DNA of 33,330 nucleotides from positions 1 through 33,330 of the forward strand of contig JALRJE010000100.1 of NCBI GenBank assembly GCA_023268965.1, read 5' to 3'. Below the pieces are notes generated by a model. The model saw nothing but the letters and a program-made list of their open reading frames with translations. It made no database searches and was not told the DNA's origin. This stretch comes from Crocinitomicaceae bacterium (GTDB lineage Bacteria > Bacteroidota > Bacteroidia > Flavobacteriales_D > Crocinitomicaceae). Of the stretch, positions 13,978 through 22,329 are shown piece after piece (the first letter of the stretch is position 1; every line of letters starts with the position of its first letter). Both the position numbers and the translations under genes were made by a program.

Positions 13978-15561
13978 TTAGTTCTTATCGAGTAAATAGG
14001 AAACCGCATTGGCAGCATTTACAAAACCACCCGTTATGCATAGGTCTTTCATTTTAGCTTTTTCACCGTTAGGAGCTACAACCGTTTTGCTATATTTGGC
14101 CGTCGTTTTCATCAGTACCTCTCGAACTTCGACAGCGCTGAGTTCAGGAAAATAACTTCTAATCATGGCAGCTACGCCAGCGGTAGCCGGGCAAGCCATG
14201 GAGGTTCCACTCGCGTTTTCGTAATTGTAGTCTGGAACTGTAGAATAAATATCTACACCAGGAGCAAAGAAATCAACGGTACTCAAACCGTAGTTGGAAA
14301 AGTTGGCGATTAATTTTTTGCCGCTTTTCGCACTGCTGCTCGCACCTACTTCGATCCAGTTTGGTGCATTGGTTTGATTGTCCAAACGACGCGTTGGGTA
14401 AGAATCTTGAATATCTTTGTCTTTGGCATCATTGCCAGCGGCGTGTACTAATAATACATCTTTGCTTAGTGCATATTGAATGGCTGCATCCACATAAAAT
14501 TTGTGAGGAGTCCAGTATTTTCCAAAAGACATGTTGATCACCTTAGCACCGTTATCAACTGCGTAAATGATGGCATTTGCCACGTCTTTGTCGCGTTCGT
14601 CTCCGTCTGGAACAGCGCGTAGAACCATAATGCGGGCGTTGTCTGCAATACCATCAATACCCATTCCGTTGGCTCTTGATGCAGCAATTATTCCAGAAAC
14701 ATGCGTGCCGTGCATGGCGTCCGGGCCTTCATAGCGGTTACAACCATAAATTTTGTTACTGAGGTCATTCGGGTCGTCGCCAACGATGGCCGTTCTGATG
14801 GAATCGGCATTGCGCTTAGACATATCTAATGAACCTTGCATTGACTTCAGCGCGCCTTCGACTTCCGTGCTGAGTTGTTCAGCAGGAATCATCAGCAAAA
14901 TGGACTTCATGCGATTTTGGATACGCTTGTCAATTTCATTTTCGGGTGTAAAAGCTGCATTCGTTTCTTTAGAAAAGGACGAACCTGATTGCTGTTCTAC
15001 ACGCTGCATGTAGTCAGCAAGCATTCTTACATTTTGAACGGAACTCTCTTTTTCAAAAATTTCTTCTTCAAAAGCAATTTTAATTTTTTCATAGGTAGCA
15101 AAACGCGCGCGTTCAGCACTTGGAATATCTTCCGCTTTTTTGTCTTTGAAATACTCGGTTTCGGTGCGGTACATGCGCGCAAGTTCGAGTGCTTCTTGGT
15201 CGATATCTTCAGTTGGGCCGCCTAGAAAAGACCAACCATGAACGTCGTCGATGTAACCGTTGTGGTCATCGTCAATGCCGTTGTTAGGAATTTCGTCTTC
15301 ATTAACCCAAATTACATTTTTTAAGTCGGGGTGGTCTGTCTCTACACCAGAATCAATAACAGCAACAATGACTGTAGTAGAAGTTCTGCCTGCCGCATTG
15401 AGCATTTCGTAGGCTTTGGTTGCTCCGGTTCCATAGACACCGTCTGCTTTTGGGTCTTTGAGGTACCAATTGAGATTTTCAGGACCTTCCGTCTCGCTCT
15501 TTTGAGCATACGACACCACAGAAAGACCAATAAAGGCAAATAGAATGAAGTTCTTTGTCAT
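13978..15561 (-). CDS. Exported S8 (subtilisin-like) serine peptidase with a large insertion
   Basis: A 527-residue subtilase with an N-terminal signal peptide (about 1-20, ending SVVSYAQ), so it is probably exported. The catalytic triad is complete: D70 in AVIDSGVETDHPDL, H284 in HGTHVSG, and S454 in SGTSMACPATAG. The oxyanion Asn is N377 in HAAGND. Asp and His are about 214 residues apart, far more than in subtilisin. The intervening segment (about 112-265) is highly charged and helical-looking and could be a regulatory or cap domain. There is no CHU_C or other obvious type IX sorting domain and no lipobox. It is a single-gene unit with a strong terminator. Promoter evidence is weak: TATTTTCG at 15583-15590, one mismatch from consensus. 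Confidence 0.92.
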   Translation of the reverse strand: MTKNFILFAFIGLSVVSYAQKSETEGPENLNWYLKDPKADGVYGTGATKAYEMLNAAGRTSTTVIVAVIDSGVETDHPDLKNVIWVNEDEIPNNGIDDDHNGYIDDVHGWSFLGGPTEDIDQEALELARMYRTETEYFKDKKAEDIPSAERARFATYEKIKIAFEEEIFEKESSVQNVRMLADYMQRVEQQSGSSFSKETNAAFTPENEIDKRIQNRMKSILLMIPAEQLSTEVEGALKSMQGSLDMSKRNADSIRTAIVGDDPNDLSNKIYGCNRYEGPDAMHGTHVSGIIAASRANGMGIDGIADNARIMVLRAVPDGDERDKDVANAIIYAVDNGAKVINMSFGKYWTPHKFYVDAAIQYALSKDVLLVHAAGNDAKDKDIQDSYPTRRLDNQTNAPNWIEVGASSSAKSGKKLIANFSNYGLSTVDFFAPGVDIYSTVPDYNYENASGTSMACPATAGVAAMIRSYFPELSAVEVREVLMKTTAKYSKTVVAPNGEKAKMKDLCITGGFVNAANAVSYLLDKN

Positions 15562-15616
15562 GAGTTTTTTAGTTTGAATAAGCGAAAATACATTTTATTT
15601 TCTGCCAACGAAAAAC

Positions 15617-15656
15617 TTGTTGAAAAGTTACTTTGTGGAGAAAACGTTCAAAACAA
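15617..15656. repeat. Imperfect inverted repeat between the subtilase and trxB genes
   Basis: TTGTTGAAAAGTT (15617-15629) and AACGTTCAAAACAA (15643-15656) form an imperfect inverted repeat in the 155-nt divergent intergenic region, with TGTGGAGAA between them. It could be an operator or chance. Apart from this and the trxB -7 box I see nothing in the region. Confidence 0.25.
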
Positions 15657-15693
15657 TGTACGCTTTGTTACAAATTAAGAACGCGCAAAGCAT

Positions 15694-15701
15694 TATTTTT
15701 G
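15694..15701 (+). promoter_or_regulatory. Putative -7 promoter box for trxB
   Basis: TATTTTTG is an exact TAnnTTTG match, 15 nt before the ATG at 15717 (predicted leader about 11 nt). A TTTG at 15664-15667 is 26 nt upstream, longer than the usual spacing. The box lies inside the longer alternative reading frame beginning at 15633, which supports the downstream start. Confidence 0.5.
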
Positions 15702-15716
15702 CCAAAAACAAACATC

Positions 15717-16667
15717 ATGAGTCAAATCGAACACCTTTCTTGCCTTATTATTGGTTCTGGCCCTGCAGGCTATACCGCTGCCATTTATGCCGCAAGAGCC
15801 GACATGAAACCCGTTATGTATCAGGGTATGCAACCCGGAGGGCAACTCACGACCACCAATGAAGTAGAGAATTTCCCGGGCTACCCAGACGGCGTTACTG
15901 GCCCTGAAATGATGTTGCAGCTCGAAGCGCAAGCAAAAAGATTTGAAACAGATGTGAGAAATGGTTTTATAACCAAAGTTGATTTTTCGGGCAGCATCCA
16001 TAAATGCTGGACCGAAGACGGACACGAAATCCATGCCGATACAGTTATTATCTCCACAGGAGCTAGTGCTAAATATTTAGGCCTTGAAAGCGAGCAAAAA
16101 TACCTTAAACTAGGCGGAGGTGTTTCTGCTTGTGCAGTTTGCGACGGTTTCTTTTATAGAAACCAGGAAGTAGTCATTGTAGGTGCCGGAGACTCGGCCT
16201 GCGAAGAAGCCCACTACCTCTCCAAACTTTGCAAGAAAGTAACCATGTTGGTGCGTCGCGATGCATTTCGCGCATCAAAAATCATGGCTGAGCGCGTCAA
16301 AAATACACCAAACATCGACATCCGCTTCAATACAGAAACGCTTGAGGTTTTGGGCGATGGGCAGCTCGTAACGGGTGTACGCGTCATTGACCGAAGCAAC
16401 AACCAAGAAAGCGAGATTACCTGTACGGGTTTCTTTGTGGCAATTGGTCACCAACCCAACACAGCCATTTTCAAAGACTACATTGACCTCGACGAAACTG
16501 GATACATCAAATACGCCCAACCTGGTACAAGTAAAACAAATGTTGCTGGCGTATTTGTAGCCGGAGACGCCGCAGACAAAACCTACCGTCAAGCCATTAC
16601 CGCTGCGGGCACTGGCTGCATAGCTGCCCTAGATGCAGAGCGTTATTTAGCAGCGAAAGGCCACTAG
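15717..16667 (+). CDS. trxB: Thioredoxin-disulfide reductase
   Basis: A 316-residue FAD/NADPH-dependent cytoplasmic flavoprotein that reduces thioredoxin. It shows the FAD-binding GSGPAGYTAAIYAAR fingerprint (about residues 12-26), the QPGGQL..T.EVENFPGY segment, the redox-active CAVC at C139/C142, the NADPH-binding VGAGDSACEEAHYLS, and the C-terminal GVFVAGDAADKTYRQAITAAGTG FAD motif. Length is typical. I chose the ATG at 15717 over an in-frame ATG at 15633. The extra 28 residues are basic and unlike the family, a -7 box lies inside them, and MSQIEHLSCLIIG is the normal N-terminus. It is convergent with the GNAT gene, with one nucleotide between stop codons. Confidence 0.96.
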   Translation: MSQIEHLSCLIIGSGPAGYTAAIYAARADMKPVMYQGMQPGGQLTTTNEVENFPGYPDGVTGPEMMLQLEAQAKRFETDVRNGFITKVDFSGSIHKCWTEDGHEIHADTVIISTGASAKYLGLESEQKYLKLGGGVSACAVCDGFFYRNQEVVIVGAGDSACEEAHYLSKLCKKVTMLVRRDAFRASKIMAERVKNTPNIDIRFNTETLEVLGDGQLVTGVRVIDRSNNQESEITCTGFFVAIGHQPNTAIFKDYIDLDETGYIKYAQPGTSKTNVAGVFVAGDAADKTYRQAITAAGTGCIAALDAERYLAAKGH

Positions 16668-16668
16668 T

Positions 16669-17112
16669 TTAACGCACTGCATTTTCGTTTAGTAACTTGA
16701 TAAAATGAAAACCTTTGGGACCGAACCCTTGGTTATAAAAGAATTTGTGAGCTTTGAAATTACTTGTATAAGAATCTAAAGCCAACATGTTGCAGTTTTC
16801 CTCTTTTGCCTTTTGCTCTAGGGTCTTAAAAATCAAATCCCCTACGCCTTGGCTGCGGTGACTCGCGCATACCACAATATTATCAAGCTCTAAATACTTG
16901 CCAATCCAGAGCTTGTTACCGATCCAAATACCGCATATGGCAATACACTTGTCATTGGCGTAAACCGCTAACTGACTATAATGATGCGGTAGCATGAGGT
17001 CAAGTTCTCTATCATATTGCTCGGCAGTCAGGCTCGGATACAATTCTTGAAGTATGTCAAGATGCGCCAAAATTTGAGACTTATCATACAGAAATTCGGT
17101 GCGTAGCGCCAT
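16669..17112 (-). CDS. GNAT-family N-acetyltransferase
   Basis: A 147-residue acetyl-CoA-dependent acyltransferase of the GNAT fold. The acetyl-CoA pyrophosphate-binding motif A is seen as VVCASHRSQGVGDLIFKTLEQKA (R/Q-x-x-G-x-G type). It is followed by the LALDSYTSNFKAHKFFYNQGF strand-helix typical of the C-terminal half. No signal peptide, so probably cytoplasmic. It starts 4 nt after the stop of the S9 peptidase gene and is likely transcribed from that gene's promoter. The substrate cannot be inferred; small-molecule or protein amines are possible. Confidence 0.85.
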   Translation of the reverse strand: MALRTEFLYDKSQILAHLDILQELYPSLTAEQYDRELDLMLPHHYSQLAVYANDKCIAICGIWIGNKLWIGKYLELDNIVVCASHRSQGVGDLIFKTLEQKAKEENCNMLALDSYTSNFKAHKFFYNQGFGPKGFHFIKLLNENAVR

Positions 17113-17116
17113 AGGT

Positions 17117-19366
17117 TTATTTTAAATGGGTTCCAAAAAATTCATAAATCCGTCTGTATTCGTCTATCCAGGAGCTTGTATACTCAAATCCATGACGTTC
17201 TACAGGGTACAGTGCCATCCACCAATCCTTTTTTCCGAGTTCGATAAGGCGCTGATTAAGCCTTACAACATCTTGGAACTGGACGTTATCGTCGATCATG
17301 CCATGTAAAATCAAAAGTGGGTCTTGAAGACCTTCGGCGAAGTAAATTGGAGAGCTTCGGCGATACGCCTCTGGGTCCGCAGCGGGTGTATTTAAGATAT
17401 TTGAGGTGTATTCGTGGTTGTAGTGTGCCCAATCTGTTACCGAACGCAAGGCCGCTCCGCAGGCAAAAGTTCCGGGTGAAGTAAAGAGCGCCATTAAAGT
17501 GATAAAACCCCCATAAGAACCACCGTATATACCTACCCTATTTGGGTCTATCTCGAAATTAGCAACCAAAAACTGTTTGGCATCTATAAAATCTTGGAGG
17601 TCTCGGCCGCCCATATGCCTGTAAATAGCTGTTCTGTAATCTCTGCCATAACCTTCGCTGGCGCGGTAATCTACATCGAGTACCGTATAACCTTTTTGAA
17701 TAAGCATTTGATGAAACAGAAACTCACGCTGATAATAACTCCAGTAATGATGCGCATTTTGTAGATAGCCGGCACCATGAACAAACAAGACTGCTGCACC
17801 ATTTTTTAATTCAGGTTTGGGCGCGTACATCCTTGCATATACTTCAATACCGTCTGAGCCATTAAAACTCAAAATTTCGGGCTTTTGCCACGCATTGCTT
17901 TTAAACGCTTCGCTTGTTGAAGAGGTAATTTGAAGTTGATCCTTCGGATTTTTGATACTGCACGTAAAAATTTCCCATGGTTGAGTGCTGGTACTAAAAC
18001 GATAAGCCAGTTGCTTTTCGTCGGGTGAAAGCTGCAATTCATATGCCCCAGTTTGATTGAGAATTGGAATGAGCTCACCTGACTGGAGATCTAGACGCCA
18101 GAAGTCTCGTACTCCGGGATGATTTTTATTACAGGTCAAATAAAAACTACGTTGGTCATTTGACAAAACAGCCTGATGCACTTCGTAGTTTCCACTTGTT
18201 AAGGCCTGCTTTTTTCCTGTACTCAAATCAAGAGTATACAAATGGGAATAACCCGTTTCTTCTGACTGAAAATAAATAGTTTGGGCATCTTGAAGCCAAC
18301 CTAGTGTGCCTGTTTCAAAATTCCAAGAAGAAATGCCCGGCCCACCAATCCAGGCACTATCGTGTTGGTGTTCGAGTTCTTTTATCTGGCTTGTTTCTAG
18401 TTCTAGGCAAACAATCCAACGGTCTTTGTTGTCGGCGCTGCGAATATCGAACAAGGCCAAAGGCTTTGTTTGGGAAAAAATAACAGGATGAATAATGAGC
18501 TCGCGGTCTTTGGCATTCATTTGGGTGAGCCCAGAAAAATCAAGTTCTACCAATGAGTCTGAACATAAATTATGTAAAAATAAGCGCTGAGCAGGTTCTT
18601 CATTCATCACTTTTGAGCGCGCTTTTTCATTGTATACGTGGGCATCAGCAGAAATAAAATGCGGTACCTCTGTTGTTTTTTCTTTGGGCTCTTGTAGTTC
18701 TTTGAGCAATACAAAACGAGCTGAAGGGTCGACTTGTAGGGCGCCTTGGGGTTCGAAGGATATGAATTTGTGTGCTGGCAAATCGAACTTGACACTTTGC
18801 AATTCTTGTTTTCGAATACTTTCAAAAAATGCACGTTCTGTTTGAGACAAACCTTCTTGCAATAGGGTTTCTGCTTTTGACTTTCGATACGTCACTACAT
18901 TTTTAGCCAAACCATTTTGGAGGTCAAAAATATATAAGCTAAGACCTTGCTGAAAAACAACCGTCTGGGCATTGTTTTGAACTTGTAAATTCCAAATCGC
19001 ATTGGTAAATAATGGATAGGTCTTTACTTGCAATGTTTTCGAATCGAGGCCTTCTAGCTTTTCATTGTGTAGCCTGAGGTAATTTAAAGGACCTGCACCA
19101 GACGTCCAAACCCAGCGGTCTTGCCATTCCTTATACGTTAAAACTACAGTTTGTTTTTTACTCAAGTGATAGCTGTAAAAAGTCTTTTGTAAGGAATCTG
19201 GGTACTTCTTCCAATAATAAATTATTTTGCCGTCAACGGACCATTCCGGAGCCTCGGGCAAGGCACCCACAAAACCTGGGCCCTTCATAATTTGCTCGAG
19301 TTGGAGCTGCGCTAGGCCCTTTGTGCATAGACAAAGCGCAAAAGCAAGGAACATACTTATTTTCAT
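17117..19366 (-). CDS. S9 prolyl-oligopeptidase family serine peptidase (DPP IV-like), exported
   Basis: A 749-residue exported peptidase with a signal peptide (about 1-19). It has an N-terminal beta-propeller-like DPP IV domain (about 40-490; blade-like W/Y-rich repeats such as GYSHLYTLDLSTGK and RDFWRLDLQSGE) and a C-terminal alpha/beta hydrolase domain (about 510-749). The nucleophile is S617 in GIYGGSYGGF (GxSxGG). The acid is Asp at 692 or 693 in MIDDNVQF, and H725 in VERHGFEY completes the triad. Architecture and length match periplasmic DPP IV/prolyl-oligopeptidase enzymes that remove N-terminal dipeptides. It is the first gene of a two-gene unit with the GNAT gene. No exact -7 box lies upstream; TATTTTTA at 19371-19378 has one mismatch. 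Confidence 0.93.
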   Translation of the reverse strand: MKISMFLAFALCLCTKGLAQLQLEQIMKGPGFVGALPEAPEWSVDGKIIYYWKKYPDSLQKTFYSYHLSKKQTVVLTYKEWQDRWVWTSGAGPLNYLRLHNEKLEGLDSKTLQVKTYPLFTNAIWNLQVQNNAQTVVFQQGLSLYIFDLQNGLAKNVVTYRKSKAETLLQEGLSQTERAFFESIRKQELQSVKFDLPAHKFISFEPQGALQVDPSARFVLLKELQEPKEKTTEVPHFISADAHVYNEKARSKVMNEEPAQRLFLHNLCSDSLVELDFSGLTQMNAKDRELIIHPVIFSQTKPLALFDIRSADNKDRWIVCLELETSQIKELEHQHDSAWIGGPGISSWNFETGTLGWLQDAQTIYFQSEETGYSHLYTLDLSTGKKQALTSGNYEVHQAVLSNDQRSFYLTCNKNHPGVRDFWRLDLQSGELIPILNQTGAYELQLSPDEKQLAYRFSTSTQPWEIFTCSIKNPKDQLQITSSTSEAFKSNAWQKPEILSFNGSDGIEVYARMYAPKPELKNGAAVLFVHGAGYLQNAHHYWSYYQREFLFHQMLIQKGYTVLDVDYRASEGYGRDYRTAIYRHMGGRDLQDFIDAKQFLVANFEIDPNRVGIYGGSYGGFITLMALFTSPGTFACGAALRSVTDWAHYNHEYTSNILNTPAADPEAYRRSSPIYFAEGLQDPLLILHGMIDDNVQFQDVVRLNQRLIELGKKDWWMALYPVERHGFEYTSSWIDEYRRIYEFFGTHLK

Positions 19367-19388
19367 TCGCTAAAAATAGAAATAATTG

Positions 19389-19396
19389 TACTTTTG
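19389..19396 (+). promoter_or_regulatory. Putative -7 promoter box for the FkbM gene
   Basis: TACTTTTG is an exact TAnnTTTG match ending 15 nt before the ATG at 19412. It overlaps the alternative upstream ATG (19394), arguing that translation starts at 19412. No -33 TTG is evident. Confidence 0.5.
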
Positions 19397-19411
19397 AATC
19401 AAAGAAACGGC

Positions 19412-20161
19412 ATGAAGAAATTGCTTTACGTATTATTACCCCAACAGGCTTACTTAATGACCCTTCACCGCTTCTTCTACTTTCTCTATGATTTGGGCTT
19501 GCTCAAGAACAAAGAAGCTTTTAAATTCCATTATTTTGTCCAGCGTATTATTGAGCCAGATTTTGTCGTCATAGACATTGGTGCCAATTTAGGCTACTTT
19601 GCCAAAAACTTTACTCGGCTTGCTAAAAATGGAAAAGTGGTTGCCATAGAACCGCTCCCTCAATTTCATGCAGTCCTGAACCATTTTATTGGGCATTTAG
19701 AAAACATGGAGCTCCACAATGTGGCACTCGGCAAAGAAGCTGGCAGTATTACTATGGTACTGCCACAAACCAATGGCATGATCCGCACCGGACTTCCACA
19801 CATTATCCGACCAGACGAGCAAAACACGACAGAACGTACGCAGGAAGTGCAAATGGTCAATACTGCTGACTTCTTTCGGACCTTTGAACGCATCGACTAT
19901 ATTAAATGTGACATCGAGGGGCACGAATGGGAGGTTTTTCAGTTACTCGGAAATGTTTTACAAGATAAGAGACCAATTGTCCAATTAGAAATTGACTTAA
20001 AAAACGAGCAACACTTATTCAACTTTTTTAGTGAATTAAACTATGTCCGCTGCGGGCTTGATGGCTTGGTTTGCAAATTGGAAACCGATAAACACTTTGG
20101 CGGCGATTACCTTTTTGTTCCGACAGAAAAACAAAACTTAATGACCAAATGGAACGCTTAA
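19412..20161 (+). CDS. FkbM-family SAM-dependent methyltransferase
   Basis: A 249-residue class I methyltransferase of the FkbM family, usually acting on sugar or polysaccharide hydroxyls. The SAM-binding glycine-rich motif is DFVVIDIGANLGYFAKNF, with the acidic residue after the second strand in VAIEPLPQF. The family's DYIKCDIEGHEWEVF motif and the following VQLEID strand are clear. No signal peptide or membrane segment. The start at 19412 (MKKLLYVLLP) is preferred because the upstream ATG at 19394 sits on the -7 promoter box. The 3' end overlaps the next gene by 13 nt, so the two are probably coupled. No glycosyltransferase genes lie nearby, so the substrate is unknown. Confidence 0.9.
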   Translation: MKKLLYVLLPQQAYLMTLHRFFYFLYDLGLLKNKEAFKFHYFVQRIIEPDFVVIDIGANLGYFAKNFTRLAKNGKVVAIEPLPQFHAVLNHFIGHLENMELHNVALGKEAGSITMVLPQTNGMIRTGLPHIIRPDEQNTTERTQEVQMVNTADFFRTFERIDYIKCDIEGHEWEVFQLLGNVLQDKRPIVQLEIDLKNEQHLFNFFSELNYVRCGLDGLVCKLETDKHFGGDYLFVPTEKQNLMTKWNA

Positions 20162-20793
20162 GCACGTTTTTTTCCTTCCTTTTTATAATCGTTTTCCTAA
20201 ATTCTCTGCTACTTGGTTGCGAAAAAGGAACCGGTGAATTCCTGATCAAAGGAACCATTACTGACGAAACCTTTAACCAAGGATTGCAGGGCGCTACCGC
20301 CTCACTTTATAAGGTTCCGATTGGCACCTCGGACGAACAATTTGTCAAAAGCATAGTGCTTCCTACCAATGGTACTTATGAATTTGTTGTGCCGAGAGAA
20401 AAAATGGAGCGCTACATTTTGCGTGTGAGCAAGGATTTATATTTCCCCTTAGAAGAAGACATCTACTACTCCTCTTTAAGCATCAAAGACCCCAACATTA
20501 TCAATTTATCGACAACTGCTATGGCCTGGGCTAAACTTCATTTCAAGAACAATAATCCAGTAGCCCTAGATCATTTTCGCTACATTAAACAAGAGGGTTT
20601 GGCAGGCTGCCTAAGTTGTTGTCCAATTACCGCTCAGGACTTTTACGGAGACCTGGACACCACCTTTTATTGCCTTAATAATGGCAACACCAACTATTCT
20701 ATTTTCTATTGGGAGCTCAATACAGCCAACAATGGCCAGAAAACCACGAATACCACTGCGTTCGACACCACCGTTATTGAGGTAATTTATTAA
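20149..20793 (+). CDS. Predicted lipoprotein of unknown function
   Basis: A 214-residue protein with a lipoprotein signal peptide: a hydrophobic helix (about 7-22) ends in LLLGC with the acylated cysteine at C24. The next segment (about 30-100) resembles a small carboxypeptidase-regulatory-like beta-sandwich: IKGTITDETFNQGLQGATASLYK followed by GTYEFVVPREKMERYILRVS. The C-terminal half contains a cysteine cluster, C154, C157 and C158 in GCLSCCP, plus C175. I do not recognise a family for the whole protein. It starts inside the end of the FkbM gene. The 3' end is convergent with the LolA-like gene after 13 nt. Confidence 0.75.
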   Translation: MERLSTFFSFLFIIVFLNSLLLGCEKGTGEFLIKGTITDETFNQGLQGATASLYKVPIGTSDEQFVKSIVLPTNGTYEFVVPREKMERYILRVSKDLYFPLEEDIYYSSLSIKDPNIINLSTTAMAWAKLHFKNNNPVALDHFRYIKQEGLAGCLSCCPITAQDFYGDLDTTFYCLNNGNTNYSIFYWELNTANNGQKTTNTTAFDTTVIEVIY

Positions 20794-20806
20794 AATAAGG
20801 ATTCCA

Positions 20807-21490
20807 TTAATTCTTGAATTGAGCGTCTGAAATACCTTGATTTATTTTATAATTGCTCATTTGTAAGATAATAGTGCCATTCTGCGGGCCATCTGTTGTT
20901 TTAGGCTTTTTTTTGTTTTGGTGTAAATCAGCAGCAACACTTTTTGGCAATTTAAATTTCTTCACATCGATGGTAAAAATCATTTTGTAAGGCAAGCCGT
21001 ATTTTGCCTGGGCACCATAAAAATAGGAGATTTCTAGGGTACCGTTGCTTTTACTTGTAATTTGTGATTTTAAGATCAAGTCTCTGGTCGGATCTATCCA
21101 CAATTTGACTAAAATAACATCCGTGTTTTCGGTAAGCGGCAATACGGAAACTACAGCAGTTTTGACTTCGCCAATCATTTTGGTACCATTAAAGGCGCAG
21201 GTGTAGGCCTTTTCGTTGGTTAAGAAATTATTGAGATCTCCTAAACCTTGTTTAGGTAAAATAGCTATGCCCTTTGATTCCACCTTCATTTGATTGGGTA
21301 CTTTGTAAAATACCTTTGCGTCCACTTCGTCAATTTTGATCATAGGGACCTGTGCCTTGATATGTACATCGGCAGAGTAATCCTTCACCTTTGCTATTTT
21401 TAGCCGAACGGCTTTCACAAGTTCATTTGGATCTTGAGCAAAACTGAGCGCTGAACTGAAGAGTGTGAATACGAATAAAAGGTGCTTCAT
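20807..21490 (-). CDS. LolA-like periplasmic protein
   Basis: A 227-residue protein with a cleavable signal peptide (about 1-19, ALSFAQ) and the LolA/outer-membrane lipoprotein-sorting-protein-like pattern. An early SADVHIKAQVPMIKIDEVDAKVFYKVPNQMKVE strand series is followed by a LWIDPTRDLILKSQI segment and a YGLPYKMIFTIDV strand, consistent with an open beta-barrel that binds a lipid or lipoprotein. A basic linker (KKKPKTT) precedes the C-terminus. Its ATG overlaps the permease stop by 4 nt (ATGA), making it the third gene of an ABC transporter unit. A role as periplasmic partner of that transporter is inferred from linkage only. It is not the canonical lolA arrangement, and no LolCDE components are adjacent. 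Confidence 0.7.
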   Translation of the reverse strand: MKHLLFVFTLFSSALSFAQDPNELVKAVRLKIAKVKDYSADVHIKAQVPMIKIDEVDAKVFYKVPNQMKVESKGIAILPKQGLGDLNNFLTNEKAYTCAFNGTKMIGEVKTAVVSVLPLTENTDVILVKLWIDPTRDLILKSQITSKSNGTLEISYFYGAQAKYGLPYKMIFTIDVKKFKLPKSVAADLHQNKKKPKTTDGPQNGTIILQMSNYKINQGISDAQFKN

Positions 21491-22329
21491 GAGGTAATGT
21501 CTTTTCTTTTGAATTTAAATACAGCAACGGCTACAAACAAGATGTTATGGGCCAATAAGATCCAAATTGAATCCCAAATGGCCGCCCAAGGCACGGGGTC
21601 ACTGAAAAACGAACGCCAAGAGGCCATGTGTGTGGTAAACAACCAAGGCTTGACGTGATCGAATACACTAACGTCTAGAGTACCAATGATGGTAAAAAGG
21701 ATAATAACTGCCATAGTTGACACAATGGGGCCAATCGAGTTGTCTGCAAACGCAGAAAATGCAATGGACAGCGTGGCAATGGTCATGAGTGCGAGATAAG
21801 CCACCAAGAAAGCCAAGCCGTAGCGCCATAAGATATCTTGGTAGTTCAAAATAACCAAGCCGTCCGAATTGAGAACGATTAAGTCTCCGGTACCAAAAAC
21901 CCAACGCCCGACAACCAAGGCTAAAAAACCCAACCAAATCACTAAAATGAAAGTGTATACAGCAGCTGCAATTAACTTAGAAAACACCACCTGACTGCGG
22001 CTAATTGGTTTGGTAAGCAACATGCGTAGGGTTCCCATTGCTGCCTCTCCGGAGAGCAGGTCGCCGGTCACGAGCGCTACAAGCAATGGAATGTGGACAA
22101 TTAGCATTTGCAAAATAATAAACGCAATGAGGTTACCATTTAAGATGTTGCCATTAAAAGAGAGCGTTTGCTCAAAAGAGGCGGTAACAAAAGAAATGTA
22201 CATGCGGCCATCTGCCTTCATGGCAAAAAGAATAATCAAGATGAGCAAGGTGAGTGCGGCCAGACCAATGTAGCTTCGTGGCTTGGCAAGAATCTTTATG
22301 AATTCGTTGTACGTGTTATTCCAGAGCAT
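21487..22329 (-). CDS. ABC-2 type transporter permease
   Basis: A 280-residue inner-membrane permease with about six predicted helices (near residues 20-37, 68-88, 116-140, 172-195, 200-220 and 254-274). The ABC-2 pattern GDLLSGEAAMGTLRMLLTKPISRSQVVFSKL sits between helices 2 and 3. It pairs with the ATPase immediately upstream through a TAATG stop-start overlap, and with the LolA-like gene downstream through an ATGA overlap. The substrate is not evident. It is similar in type to the NatB/BcrB permeases, and the direction of transport is presumably export. Confidence 0.88.
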   Translation of the reverse strand: MLWNNTYNEFIKILAKPRSYIGLAALTLLILIILFAMKADGRMYISFVTASFEQTLSFNGNILNGNLIAFIILQMLIVHIPLLVALVTGDLLSGEAAMGTLRMLLTKPISRSQVVFSKLIAAAVYTFILVIWLGFLALVVGRWVFGTGDLIVLNSDGLVILNYQDILWRYGLAFLVAYLALMTIATLSIAFSAFADNSIGPIVSTMAVIILFTIIGTLDVSVFDHVKPWLFTTHMASWRSFFSDPVPWAAIWDSIWILLAHNILFVAVAVFKFKRKDITS

